Source of the DNA: Acidobacteriota bacterium
GTDB lineage: Bacteria; Acidobacteriota; JAAYUB01
Assembly (NCBI GenBank): GCA_016935015.1
Contig: JAFGRT010000180.1
Location: 1 to 34,163 of the forward strand
Direction: 5' to 3'
DNA: 34,163 nucleotides
Positions 15,541-25,942 of this stretch are shown here, piece after piece (position 1 is the first letter of the stretch; each line of letters starts with the position of its first letter). Position numbers and translations under genes: made by a program. Below the pieces are notes generated by a model. The model did not search any database. It saw only the letters and a list, made by a program, of their open reading frames with translations, and was not told where the DNA came from.

Positions 15541-15611
15541 CCGCCCGGACATGACAAACCGAAATTTTAAACAAATTCCCAAGTGAATTCAAGAAAAAAA
15601 CAGACGGCGGG

Positions 15612-17525
15612 TCATTTTTGTGCAGACGTTCGGCCACCGGCGTAGACCGCGCCCAGCGCCCCGTTATACTGCGGATCCGGTGGTACCACGATCTCCGCGA
15701 AATCCGTCCCCTGGCCCAGGAATTTGCGAATGGCCCGGTTGTGGGCCACGCCACCCGTCACCACCAGCACACGCGACGGCAACGCCCGCAGATCGGGCAA
15801 CACGCGCTGGAAGACGGAGAAATTGATGCCGGCGCAGATCCGCTCCAGCGGAACGCCTTCCACAATCTTACCCACCACTTCTGATTCTCCAAACGTGGCG
15901 CAGGTGGCGTTCAACGGTTCAGGGTCGGCGGAGTAGAGGCCGAGTTCATGGACGGCGATCCCCAGCAGGCGGGCCATGTTTTCGAGGTAACGGCCGCTGC
16001 CGGCGGCACAGCGGTCGTTCATGACGAAGTTCTCCATCCGCCCGTCAAGCACAGCGATCACCTTGGTGTCCTGACCTCCGATATCCAGCAATGTGAAGTC
16101 TTCCAACCCGAGCTGGTATCGGGCTCCCTGCAGGTGGGCCTCCAGCTCGGGGATGATTTCCGCCTGGTCAAAGCGGGCCAGATGCCGCCCGTAACCCGTG
16201 GTGTAGAGGCGCAGCCCGTCCGCTGGCAGCGGCCGGGCGAATTGTGTCCGGAACCGGTCGGCCAGCCGCTCCCGGCTGAGGGACAAGCACCCCCCGGCCC
16301 GGTGGGCGAAGGAATGATAGAACGCGATGGTGTCGAACATTTCGCGTCCGACGATTTCATCACCCAGCAGCCAGATCAGCTTGACCCAGCGACTGCCGAG
16401 GTCGATCCCTACACGCAGGCTGGCCGGAGCGGATATGGCCTCGCGCCGCCGGTCCGGACTCGTGCCGGCGGCGGGCGAAGTGGCTCGGGACACATACGGA
16501 CCTTGTTCGACGGCGTGGGGAGTGGCCACGCATTCCGTCTGCCGGGCGGCAAGCATGCCGATAAAGTTCTCCAGCCGGGTTTCGTCGCGCGGACTCAACG
16601 GGCCAGGGGTATCGGCCTCCAGGGTCAGCACGGGTACCGGCAGCTCACGCCGAAATATCTGGTCCTCCAGATGATGAAAGCAGAAGGTCTGCACATAGTG
16701 AATCAGCCCGGCCAGACGGCGTTCCGTCAAGGCGTGACGGATATCCGCCACCCGCCCGAAGACGGAATAGGGATACGTGTATTCCCGGTACTGCGCCAGC
16801 AGGTCCGCGGCGGGGCGACACATGGCGAACTGGCGCTGAACCTCGTTGAAGACGATGCGACCACCCAGGGCCTCGGTTTTCTCATACAGGTCGTCGATCA
16901 TCGTCGGGACCCCGACGTACCCCAGTCGTACGCCTTCAGACGGCGGGACGCGTCCGGCCGCCTTGTGGAGGAAATCCCGCAGGTCCGCTTCGAACGCCGG
17001 TGGTTCACCGTTCATATCCGAACCGGACACCAGGTACAGGTGATTTTCGAAACCGGACACCAGACCTTCCCGCCAGGTGAGCTCGTCCAGCTGTCGCAGC
17101 ATGTCCCGGATGGGGGTAAACCGTCGGCGGACCTCCTCGGCCGCCGCCAGCGTGGTATCGAGCCGCCCGGCCAGTCGAGCCAGCTCCGCCTGCAGAACGT
17201 CGGGATCGCGGTCCAATGGGTAGGCGAAGGGGATGACCTCGATGCCCCGCTCTCTCAAAATCAGGCCCGTGGCGTCGGAGAAACTGCAATCCCCCTGGAC
17301 CACCTCAATGACGGAGGCAAGCCCCTGCACCAGGGCGGCGACCAGAATTCCCTTGTTCCAGCCGCACACCGTCCGGGGCAGACCGATTTTTTCGGCCTCC
17401 ACGGCAAAATGTCGGCGGTCCTCATGGGTGATGAACACGTTGTTCAGGTCCACCGGGACGCGCCCGGCGGCGTAGACGATCTCGATGGGCACCGTGGTGG
17501 TGATACCGATGCGGGCACTGTTCAT
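15612..17525 (-). CDS. Fusion of 2-hydroxyacyl-CoA dehydratase/double-cubane-type protein with its BadF/HgdC-type ATPase activator
   Basis: A 637-residue iron-sulfur protein. Residues 1-340 resemble the HgdB/FldC-type dehydratase fold (PF06050), with candidate cluster cysteines at C54 (VCGWNKG), C80 (QGDCS) and C282 (QTFCFHHLED). Residues 370-637 are a BadF/BadG/HgdC ATPase: phosphate motif GIDLGSRWVK at 373-382, DIGGQDTK at 481-488, the interface cluster cysteines C506 (NDRCAAGSG) and C542 (ATCATFGESE), and adenosine motif GGVAHN. Such activators use ATP to drive a low-potential electron into the partner. Here both would share one chain. No second dehydratase subunit or CoA transferase is nearby, so a double-cubane cluster reductase role is as likely as a 2-hydroxyacyl-CoA dehydratase. 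The ATG at 17525 overlaps the upstream stop as ATGA, which fixes the start. The linker (340-368) is Pro/Ala/Arg-rich. Confidence 0.85.
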   Translation of the reverse strand: MNSARIGITTTVPIEIVYAAGRVPVDLNNVFITHEDRRHFAVEAEKIGLPRTVCGWNKGILVAALVQGLASVIEVVQGDCSFSDATGLILRERGIEVIPFAYPLDRDPDVLQAELARLAGRLDTTLAAAEEVRRRFTPIRDMLRQLDELTWREGLVSGFENHLYLVSGSDMNGEPPAFEADLRDFLHKAAGRVPPSEGVRLGYVGVPTMIDDLYEKTEALGGRIVFNEVQRQFAMCRPAADLLAQYREYTYPYSVFGRVADIRHALTERRLAGLIHYVQTFCFHHLEDQIFRRELPVPVLTLEADTPGPLSPRDETRLENFIGMLAARQTECVATPHAVEQGPYVSRATSPAAGTSPDRRREAISAPASLRVGIDLGSRWVKLIWLLGDEIVGREMFDTIAFYHSFAHRAGGCLSLSRERLADRFRTQFARPLPADGLRLYTTGYGRHLARFDQAEIIPELEAHLQGARYQLGLEDFTLLDIGGQDTKVIAVLDGRMENFVMNDRCAAGSGRYLENMARLLGIAVHELGLYSADPEPLNATCATFGESEVVGKIVEGVPLERICAGINFSVFQRVLPDLRALPSRVLVVTGGVAHNRAIRKFLGQGTDFAEIVVPPDPQYNGALGAVYAGGRTSAQK

Positions 17526-18100
17526 GACGAACCTCCCGCTGCGGCCGCCTCGGCCGCCCGGATCCGCCGGCACAAGAGCTGGTACACCCGCCGCTTCCCC
17601 CGGTGATAGCGGCGGCGCCAGCGGCGAACCTCCGGCCCGCTGTCCAGATCACGCACGATCTCCTCGAAGGAACGTGGCCGAGCGGTAACGTCCGGAAATC
17701 GGCGGCGGAGTTGCTCAACGGACGGATCGGTCAGCGCTTCGTCCAGCAGCGTTTCATGAACCTGCCGGAAGGCCATTTCCAATTCCGGCAGGATGTGGGA
17801 CGTTTCCACGGGATTGTAAGGAATGCTGACGATGTCGAGGCCGAGGACGGCGAACAGCCGTAAATAGCGGGCAGTGACTTCGTCCGGACAGATCTTGCGG
17901 CGCCGCCCCATGCGGACCTCGAATCCCCACAGCGCCTTTTGTACCCGCGCCGGGGTGATGCGGCCCAGCAGCTCCACCCGGCGCCGGGGCAGCGGCAGCA
18001 CCCGGGCGGCGTACACTTCGTCCAGACCGGGACCCGGCAACTCCGCCAGCAACCGGCTGGCAAAACTCGTGGATCTCTGGGGGGATTGCGCGGTCTTCAT
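17522..18100 (-). CDS. Hypothetical protein translationally coupled to the dehydratase-activator fusion
   Basis: About 192 residues; I do not recognise the family. It has no signal peptide, membrane helix or cysteine cluster (one Cys in RRKICPDE and one near the end). It is rich in Arg and Leu, with a mixed alpha/beta core around RYLRLFAVLGLDIVSIPYNP and helical segments after it, and an Arg-rich basic C-terminal third ending in an Ala run. The stop overlaps the next gene by ATGA, so the two are probably made together, and it may be a partner or electron-transfer adaptor for that enzyme. The ATG at 18100 is chosen because the protein-like composition begins there. The frame stays open to 18385, but the added part has low-quality composition and would run through the glnN control region. 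The ribosome site (GGGAG, 12 bases away) is weak. Confidence 0.65.
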   Translation of the reverse strand: MKTAQSPQRSTSFASRLLAELPGPGLDEVYAARVLPLPRRRVELLGRITPARVQKALWGFEVRMGRRRKICPDEVTARYLRLFAVLGLDIVSIPYNPVETSHILPELEMAFRQVHETLLDEALTDPSVEQLRRRFPDVTARPRSFEEIVRDLDSGPEVRRWRRRYHRGKRRVYQLLCRRIRAAEAAAAGGSS

Positions 18101-18237
18101 CCGTGACTCGATCTCCCGGCTGGTCGGAGCAGCCTGAATATGGCCCGACGTAACAATATACCACAGATCCGGCGGTGATCCGGGGACCAAAAGCAGCCGT
18201 TCACGGAAAAATCCTGCTGCAGAAAAATGCATCCTAT

Positions 18238-18251
18238 GGCAATATATCTGC
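18238..18251 (+). promoter_or_regulatory. Sigma54-like promoter upstream of glnN
   Basis: The sequence TGGCAATATATCTGC has GG (18238-18239) and GC (18250-18251) with exactly 10 bases between, the required spacing of -24/-12 promoters, and TGGCA matches the consensus for the -24 box. The -12 box is weaker (CTGC instead of TTGC). Predicted start is near 18263, leaving about 49 bases before the ATG. Nitrogen control by NtrC would suit a glutamine synthetase gene, but I found no clear NtrC site upstream. Confidence 0.4.
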
Positions 18252-18274
18252 GGATTCCAGCCGACAATATTGCC
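18238..18274. repeat. Inverted repeat in the glnN upstream region
   Basis: GGCAATAT (18238-18245) and its exact complement ATATTGCC (18267-18274) are 21 bases apart, and CGG/CCG inside can extend the pairing. The left arm overlaps the sigma54-like -24 box. It could be an operator pair or, in a longer transcript, a leader hairpin in front of the ribosome site at about 18301-18308. Confidence 0.55.
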
Positions 18275-18311
18275 CCGAACGGGTCCGGACGTTTCTACAT
18301 AGAGGAGGGTC

Positions 18312-20456
<2,145 letters not shown>

Positions 20457-20487
20457 GGTGAGCGGCGACTCCGCCCCGACGGCTGAT

Positions 20488-21243
20488 TTACCGGGAGCAA
20501 AGTCTCAGGAAGGCGTCACAGTTGGGGAAGTCCAGCCCCAAAGGGGCCGGCAGGCCCACCTGCTGGCAAAAGCAACCCGTATCCGCCAGCGAAGGGAAAA
20601 TGTGATCGGGCGCATGGCGCATCAGCTCGGACAGGGAGTAATCACCGGTGGCCACCGCCACGGCTCGACAGGCCGCGGTTCTGGCACAGGCGATATCCCG
20701 CGGAGTGTCCCCAATCACCAGGCAGGTCGCCGTCGCGTCCAGGAGCGATCCGGCCGCAGCCTCGGCCCGACGGCGAGCGATTCCGGACAGTTCCAGCCGG
20801 TCGGCGGCATCATCACCAAAGGCGCCGCAGGCGAAATAATCCTCGATGCCGAAATACTTCAGTTTCAAGCGGGCGCCTTCCTGCCAGTTACCCGTGAGTA
20901 GTCCCAGCAGACAATCGGACCGCTGGGCCAGATAGCGGAGCAAGGGGGTGATGCCCGGCATCAGATGTCCCCGGCCGTTGAAGCGCGGCAGCTCCTCGGC
21001 CAGTGTCTGGAAATACAACTCCTGGAATGGCTCCAGGCGGGGCGCCACATTCCAGCGGCGGGCGGCCTCATCATAAATCTGCGGATCCGTCTTGCCCCCC
21101 AGTGACATCTCCTCCAGGGCGTTGTCGATACCGTGAAGACACATGAACGTCCGCGACATGGCATAGCGACCGGCACCGCCCGTCGACAGAAGCGTGCCGT
21201 CAATATCAAATAAAAATATCCAGCGAACAGCAATCGATTTCAT
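20488..21243 (-). CDS. HAD-superfamily hydrolase, phosphoglycolate phosphatase-like
   Basis: A 251-residue phosphatase of the haloacid dehalogenase fold. Motif I is FDIDGTLL with nucleophile D13 and acid D15. Motif II is in LLTGNW near 114-119, and motif IV is IGDTPRDIACA near 177-187. The helical cap after motif I (MSRTFMCLHGIDN, then GGKTDPQIYDEAARR) resembles the Gph/phosphonatase group, which acts on phosphoglycolate, beta-phosphoglucomutase-type or nucleotide substrates; the true substrate cannot be read from sequence. ATG at 21243 with AAGGTGA just upstream. It has its own promoter in the 100-base gap after the kinase gene and ends 31 bases from glnN on the other strand. Confidence 0.85.
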   Translation of the reverse strand: MKSIAVRWIFLFDIDGTLLSTGGAGRYAMSRTFMCLHGIDNALEEMSLGGKTDPQIYDEAARRWNVAPRLEPFQELYFQTLAEELPRFNGRGHLMPGITPLLRYLAQRSDCLLGLLTGNWQEGARLKLKYFGIEDYFACGAFGDDAADRLELSGIARRRAEAAAGSLLDATATCLVIGDTPRDIACARTAACRAVAVATGDYSLSELMRHAPDHIFPSLADTGCFCQQVGLPAPLGLDFPNCDAFLRLCSR

Positions 21244-21268
21244 CGTTCACCTTGGAATTGAAAGAAAC

Positions 21269-21297
21269 ATCATAGGAGGGATACCGCCAAAATGCAA
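21269..21297 (-). promoter_or_regulatory. Sigma70-type promoter of the HAD phosphatase gene
   Basis: On the minus strand TTGCAT (21292-21297) and TATGAT (21269-21274) are 17 bases apart; the -10 box matches five of six. Predicted start is near 21262, with a leader of about 18 bases. The same TTGCAT box with a 17-base spacer recurs before the gene starting at 27160. Confidence 0.6.
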
Positions 21298-21343
21298 CCG
21301 GATTTTTGGCCGACGGCACCGCCGCCGCCCGTCAGATGTCAGC

Positions 21344-22930
21344 CTATTCCTTGTGAAAATGGAAGATCAACCGGCCGATACGCAGCTCGTCGCCGCTGTT
21401 GAGTTTGTGAGTAACTCCGGATTGGAGCAGGTATTTTTTGTTGACCACAATCTTGTTTTTACTCTTGATATCCTCGATGTAATATTCTTCGTTCAACTTC
21501 AGGATCCGGGCATGCAGCCGGGACACGTGTTTCCCGTCGTCATAGGGGGTCAGATCGATTTCCGGAAAGCATCGTCGCTCCGGATCACGGCGGCCGATGA
21601 TAGTGATGTCCTTGATGACATTGAATGATTTGTTTTCAGTCGTCAACTTCAGCACCGCCTTGGGCACCTTGATGAAGGGCGAGTGCGGCTGTTCCGTGCC
21701 GCAATTGGGGCAGATCAAATCGTTTTCGGAAAGCTGGGTGTAGCACTTGACGCAATAAATATCCAGATTGGACGATGATTCGCGGCGGATGAAATCGTCC
21801 ATGGGCGGCAGGAAATCCTTGAATTCCTCCTCGAATTCGCGGCGCAGCTGATCAAAATCGGTGAAGGTTTCATTGCGGGTCTCGTCCTGGACGCTGGGCA
21901 CGACCTCTTTCTTGCCGGTGTGGCGCTTCTTGTCGGCGAGCACCGTCAGCAAATCCTTGCGGCGAGTATCGGCTTCCGCGTCGGGATAATACTTTTGCTG
22001 GATGGCCTCCAATTCCTTCTTCAGGGCGTACGCCGACGAGAAACGGTTGCTGGCATTGTAGGACACGCAACGGCAGATCACCTGCTCCATGGCGGGGGAG
22101 ATATCGGAATTGTATTCACGGGGCAGGGGATTTTTCGAGAAGTCGAAAATCAGGATGGGTTTGGTCTGGGGTGAAACGCCCGTCAGAAAATAGAACATGG
22201 TGGCACCGAGGGAATAAATGTCGGACGCCGGCTCGATTATTTCCTCGTACACCTCCGGCGGTACGTAACCCATGGTGCCGATGGTGGTGATGTCGGTGAG
22301 ATTGGCCGTGAGAAACCGGGCGATGCCGAAATCCACCAGCACCACGCGGTCCTGGGGCGTCAGCATGATGTTGCTGGGCTTGAGGTCGCGGTAGATGACG
22401 GGCGGCTTGTGGGTGTGCAGATAATGCAGGACGTCGCAGATCTGGATGGCCAGCCGGATGAGCTGCTCTTCATCGAGTTTTTCCCCGTACTGTTTCATAT
22501 ACCGGTTCATGTCCATCCCGTCGATGAATTCCATGACGAGATAGTATTTGTCGCTGTCCATGAAATAGTCGTAAATCTGGGGAATACTGGTATGGTTCAA
22601 GGTGGCCAGGAGCGATGCCTCCCGTTCGAATTCCTTGATGGTGCGCTCGTGCTCCAGCGGCTCGGAGTAGAGATCGATCAGCTCCTTGATGGCGCAGAGA
22701 CGGTTGGACAAACGGATATCCCGGGTCTGGTAGACGTTGCCCATGCCGCCGCCGCCGATCCGTTTGACCACTTCATAGCGGTTAAAAAACATGTGTCCCG
22801 GTTGCAGGAAATTCTTGCGGTACCGACACCGGAACGACTCCGCAATGTCCTGCGGCGCCGCCCATTGCCGGTACTCATCCCGCAACAGGTTTGCTCCGTG
22901 ACCAGGCAGCGCTTTTCTTCTCCTCACCAT
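21344..22930 (-). CDS. Serine/threonine protein kinase with zinc ribbon and FHA domain
   Basis: A 528-residue cytoplasmic kinase. Residues 50-312 form the kinase domain: glycine loop IGGGGMGNVY (58-67), AIK lysine K82, catalytic loop YRDLKPSN (180-187, Asp182), DFG at 200-202 and a threonine-rich activation segment ending in PPE. A charged linker (320-390) leads to a zinc-ribbon-like pair C393/C396 and C407/C410. The C-terminal FHA domain (425-528) has GRR at 446-448 and SRLHA at 470-474, the usual phosphothreonine-binding residues. No membrane helix or sensor domain is present. The first 46 residues are basic and unlike the rest; translation could also begin at M47, but the ATG at 22930 overlaps the phosphatase gene by 7 bases and has AAGG upstream, so coupling favours it. 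Confidence 0.93.
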   Translation of the reverse strand: MVRRRKALPGHGANLLRDEYRQWAAPQDIAESFRCRYRKNFLQPGHMFFNRYEVVKRIGGGGMGNVYQTRDIRLSNRLCAIKELIDLYSEPLEHERTIKEFEREASLLATLNHTSIPQIYDYFMDSDKYYLVMEFIDGMDMNRYMKQYGEKLDEEQLIRLAIQICDVLHYLHTHKPPVIYRDLKPSNIMLTPQDRVVLVDFGIARFLTANLTDITTIGTMGYVPPEVYEEIIEPASDIYSLGATMFYFLTGVSPQTKPILIFDFSKNPLPREYNSDISPAMEQVICRCVSYNASNRFSSAYALKKELEAIQQKYYPDAEADTRRKDLLTVLADKKRHTGKKEVVPSVQDETRNETFTDFDQLRREFEEEFKDFLPPMDDFIRRESSSNLDIYCVKCYTQLSENDLICPNCGTEQPHSPFIKVPKAVLKLTTENKSFNVIKDITIIGRRDPERRCFPEIDLTPYDDGKHVSRLHARILKLNEEYYIEDIKSKNKIVVNKKYLLQSGVTHKLNSGDELRIGRLIFHFHKE

Positions 22931-23772
22931 GAAACCTTCACCAATACCACCGAAATATTATCCTTGCCGCCGGCGCGATTGGCGATCCGCACCAGACGGG
23001 TGGCCGCCCGCTCCGGACTCCGCGCGCCGTCAATCACGGTCTGAATCTGTTCATCCGACACCATGTTGTTCAGTCCATCGGAACATAATAACACCCAGAC
23101 CGGCGGTGTCAACTCTTCCTCGTACACATCCAGCTCCATGACCTCGTCGGACCCGAGAGAGCGGTAGAGAAAATTTCGGCCGGGGTGATATTTGGCCTCT
23201 TCGGGGGTAATGGTCCCCAGCTCCAGCATTTGATTGACGATGGTATGGTCGCGGGTGACCTGTTTCAGCTGTTCCCGCCCGATGACGTAGCATCGGCTGT
23301 CCCCCACACTGGCCACGGTCAGGGTACGGTCCACAATGATCGCGGCCGTGATGGTGGCGCCCATGCCGAAAAAGGCCGGATTCTTGCGGGACAGTTCAAT
23401 GATGTCCCTGTTGGCCCGCTGGATGGCCTGGGGCAAAACCCGGCGCGGCGGCAGAGGGGGGACCGGCGGCTTCATCTTTTTGAAGTGATAGTTGTACACA
23501 TTGTCAGGCAGGCGGAAAAACCTGGACTGGACCAGTTTCTGGAAATAATCCCGGTTGATGGCCGACACCATGCTCTTGATGGCCGTCATGGACGCGATTT
23601 CGCCGGCATTGTGCCCGCCCATTCCATCGGAGACCACGAAGAGGCCGCAGGTGATGGCCTGGGAATTGGTCACGCTGGAGAAACTGTAGGCTGCCACCCC
23701 GTCTTCGTTGTGCGGCCGCTCGCGGCCGACATGCGTCTGGGCCGCATAGCTGAGGGTGATGTTTCGTGTCAT
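22924..23772 (-). CDS. PP2C-family protein phosphatase
   Basis: A 282-residue metal-dependent Ser/Thr phosphatase (Stp/PrpC type). Metal-site motifs are intact: RPHNED (19-24, Asp24), VSDGMGGHNAGE (47-58, Asp49), VASVGDSRCYV, LLCSDGLNNMV and GGKDNISVVLV at the C-terminus. No membrane span or regulatory domain is seen. It is slightly longer than the minimal 240-residue form because of a proline-rich insert (KMKPPVPPLPPRR). It precedes and overlaps the kinase gene, the standard pairing in which the phosphatase resets substrates of the kinase and often the kinase itself. ATG at 23772 with GGGAAG upstream. Confidence 0.94.
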   Translation of the reverse strand: MTRNITLSYAAQTHVGRERPHNEDGVAAYSFSSVTNSQAITCGLFVVSDGMGGHNAGEIASMTAIKSMVSAINRDYFQKLVQSRFFRLPDNVYNYHFKKMKPPVPPLPPRRVLPQAIQRANRDIIELSRKNPAFFGMGATITAAIIVDRTLTVASVGDSRCYVIGREQLKQVTRDHTIVNQMLELGTITPEEAKYHPGRNFLYRSLGSDEVMELDVYEEELTPPVWVLLCSDGLNNMVSDEQIQTVIDGARSPERAATRLVRIANRAGGKDNISVVLVKVSW

Positions 23773-23913
23773 AAGCTTCCCGGATACCGAGCTGGAATCT
23801 TCGTTACCGCGACGGCCGAAATTCCCTCTGCACGAAGAAGATCAGAGAACTTGCCGTGGAACCGGTTCCCTCTCCTTTCACAAATCCGCTGATAAATAGA
23901 GAACGCGAGCGCC

Positions 23914-23941
23914 ATTATTCTGCAGAAGCAACGGCTGTCCA
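23914..23941 (-). promoter_or_regulatory. Possible promoter of the phosphatase-kinase operon
   Basis: On the minus strand TGGACA (23936-23941) and AATAAT (23914-23919) match five of six consensus bases each, with a 16-base spacer. It is about 140 bases upstream of the PP2C start. The long leader and short spacer make the call tentative. Confidence 0.35.
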
Positions 23942-23998
23942 GCCGCGACTATTATATAATCAATGATCGAACAACTTCCACCCTTTTGGAATAGGTGG

Positions 23999-24027
23999 TT
24001 GTATTTTTATACGGATTTATCTAAAAT
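23999..24027 (+). promoter_or_regulatory. Possible promoter of serS
   Basis: TTGTAT (23999-24004) and TAAAAT (24022-24027) are 17 bases apart within an A/T-rich stretch of an otherwise GC-rich region. The -10 box matches five of six, the -35 box only its TTG. Predicted start is near 24034, giving a 30-base leader with GGAAGG. No T-box-like structure fits in so short a leader. Confidence 0.4.
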
Positions 24028-24063
24028 AGGCCCTTTATTTCGTTCACTTAGCGGAAGGTGCTC

Positions 24064-25350
24064 ATGCTGGATATCAAATATGTTCGTGAAAACCTGGCCC
24101 TGGTTCAGGAGAAAATCGGCCGGCGGGGCAGCGGTTTCGATGCCGGGGCGTTTGCCGAACTCGAAAACCGCCGCCGCAAACTCATCGTCCGGACGGAAGA
24201 GTTGCGCGCTCTGCGCAATCGGGTTTCCCAGGAAATCCCCCGCCGCAAAAAAGCCGGCGAGGACGTGGCGGCCCAGATCGCCGAAATGAAGGACGTGGGT
24301 GAAACCATCAAGGATCTCGAAGAAGGGCTGGCGGCAGTGGATCAGGAATTGCAGGATTTCCTACTCAATGTGCCCAATTTGCCCGACGATGCGGTGCCGC
24401 CGGGCCACTCCGAAGAAGACAACGTCGAGGTGCGCCGTTGGGGCACCCCCCGAAACTTCGACTTCCCGGTGAAGGATCATGTGGATCTGGGGGCGGCGTT
24501 AAACATTCTCGATCTCGACCGGGCGGCCAAAGTCACCGGCGCCCGTTTCGCCATTTACCGCGGCGCCGGCGCCCGTTTGGAACGGGCTCTGATCAATTTT
24601 ATGCTGGAGGTACAGACCCGGGAAAATGGCTACCTCGAGGTCTTGCCGCCCTTCATGGTCAACGCCGATTCCCTGGTCGGCACCGGCAATCTTCCCAAGT
24701 TCGAAGACGACCTTTTCCGGATCCAGAACTGGCCATTCTACCTCGTGCCCACCGCCGAAGTGCCGGTGACCAACTTCTACCGGGACGAAATACTGGAAGA
24801 AGCCGAACTGCCCATCCGCCTGGTGGCCTTCACGCCCTGCTTCCGTTCCGAAGCGGGCTCTTACGGAAAACTGACACGCGGTCTGATCCGTCAGCATCAA
24901 TTCAACAAGGTGGAGCTGGTCAAATTCTGCCGGCCCGAAGAATCCATGGCGGAGCTGGAATCGCTTACCGCCGACGCCGAAACCATCCTGCAGCGGCTGG
25001 GACTTCCCTACCGGGTGGTGAGCCTTTGCACGGCGGATCTGGGTTTTTCATCGGCCAAGACCTATGACATCGAGGTCTGGCTGCCGAGCCAGCAACGGTA
25101 TGTGGAGATCTCTTCCTGCAGCAACTTCAAGGATTTCCAGGCACGGCGGGCCGCTATCCGCTACCGCCCCGCCGGTCAGGGCAAACCGCGCTACCTGCAC
25201 ACCCTGAACGGCTCCGGTCTGGCCATCGGCCGAACCTGGGTTGCCCTGATGGAAAACGGCCAGAACGCCGACGGCAGCATCACCCTGCCGGAAGTGTTGC
25301 GGCCCTTCATGGGCGGAGATGTCCACATCTTCGCTCAGGCAACAAGTTAA
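24064..25350 (+). CDS. serS: Seryl-tRNA synthetase
   Basis: Class II aminoacyl-tRNA synthetase charging tRNA-Ser (and tRNA-Sec where present), 428 residues, normal length. The N-terminal long coiled-coil arm (about 1-100, rich in Glu, Lys, Arg) binds the tRNA variable arm. Motif 2 lies around residue 260 ([11 protein letters not shown], then [12 protein letters not shown]), and motif 3 around 383-390 (GSGLAIGRT), followed by [11 protein letters not shown] at the C-terminus. ATG at 24064 is preferred over a GTG six bases earlier, because GGAAGG then has a proper 6-base spacing. It ends 10 bases before efp on the same strand. Confidence 0.97.
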   Translation: MLDIKYVRENLALVQEKIGRRGSGFDAGAFAELENRRRKLIVRTEELRALRNRVSQEIPRRKKAGEDVAAQIAEMKDVGETIKDLEEGLAAVDQELQDFLLNVPNLPDDAVPPGHSEEDNVEVRRWGTPRNFDFPVKDHVDLGAALNILDLDRAAKVTGARFAIYRGAGARLERALINFMLEVQTRENGYLEVLPPFMVNADSLVGTGNLPKFEDDLFRIQNWPFYLVPTAEVPVTNFYRDEILEEAELPIRLVAFTPCFRSEAGSYGKLTRGLIRQHQFNKVELVKFCRPEESMAELESLTADAETILQRLGLPYRVVSLCTADLGFSSAKTYDIEVWLPSQQRYVEISSCSNFKDFQARRAAIRYRPAGQGKPRYLHTLNGSGLAIGRTWVALMENGQNADGSITLPEVLRPFMGGDVHIFAQATS

Positions 25351-25360
25351 GGAGGATATC

Positions 25361-25918
25361 ATGATTAACGCGACGGACATACGCCGAGGGATGATCCTGA
25401 AAATGGATGACGGTCTCTACCAGGTGTTCGACTTCACCCATATCACCCCGGGCAAGGGGCGAGCCTTCGTCCAAACGAAACTGCGCAACCTGGAATCCGG
25501 TGTCATCAAGGATTACCGTTTCCGCTCCAGTGACCGGGTGGAAAAGGCGTTCCTGGATTCGCACGAGATGCAGTACATGTACAACGACGGCGAATTCTAC
25601 TACTTCATGAACAACGAGACCTTCGAACAGATCTCGTTGAGCCGCGAGTACCTGGGTGACGGCATTTATTACCTGAAACCGGATACCATCATCAGCATGC
25701 AGTTCCACGAAAAGCGGCCGCTCGGTGTGCAGCTGCCGGCCTCGGTGGAACTGGAGGTGGTGGAGACGGAACCGGCAGTGAAAAATGCTACGGTGTCCAA
25801 TGTCACCAAACCCGCCACCACCGAAACCGGCCTGGTGGTCCAGGTACCTCCGTTCATCAATTCGGGAGAGACCATCAAAGTGAACACGGAAACCGGCGAG
25901 TACATCAGCCGGGCCTGA
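25361..25918 (+). CDS. efp: Elongation factor P
   Basis: Ribosome-binding factor that relieves stalling at polyproline stretches, 185 residues, normal length. The N-terminal KOW-like domain carries the tip loop TPGKGRAFVQTK with K32 at the site that is lysylated or otherwise modified in many bacteria, followed by an arginine. Two OB domains follow, with EMQYMYNDGEFYYFMN and the C-terminal ETGLVVQVPPFINSGETIKVNTETGEYISR signature split across residues 152-184. The ATG has GGAGGATATC directly upstream; an earlier in-frame start inside serS is rejected. The modifying enzyme is not in this window. Its place behind serS suggests joint expression. Confidence 0.97.
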   Translation: MINATDIRRGMILKMDDGLYQVFDFTHITPGKGRAFVQTKLRNLESGVIKDYRFRSSDRVEKAFLDSHEMQYMYNDGEFYYFMNNETFEQISLSREYLGDGIYYLKPDTIISMQFHEKRPLGVQLPASVELEVVETEPAVKNATVSNVTKPATTETGLVVQVPPFINSGETIKVNTETGEYISRA

Positions 25919-25942
25919 CGCACGTGCCGCCCCGGCGGCGGC

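Noticed and set aside
15948-17606. Plus-strand open frame of 552 codons antisense to the dehydratase-activator fusion
   Set aside because: The minus-strand gene has full sets of motifs; the plus-strand product is low-complexity Gln/Gly/His-rich shadow sequence.
23773-24063. T-box riboswitch before serS
   Set aside because: No T-box motif, specifier stem or terminator was found, and the predicted leader is only about 30 bases.
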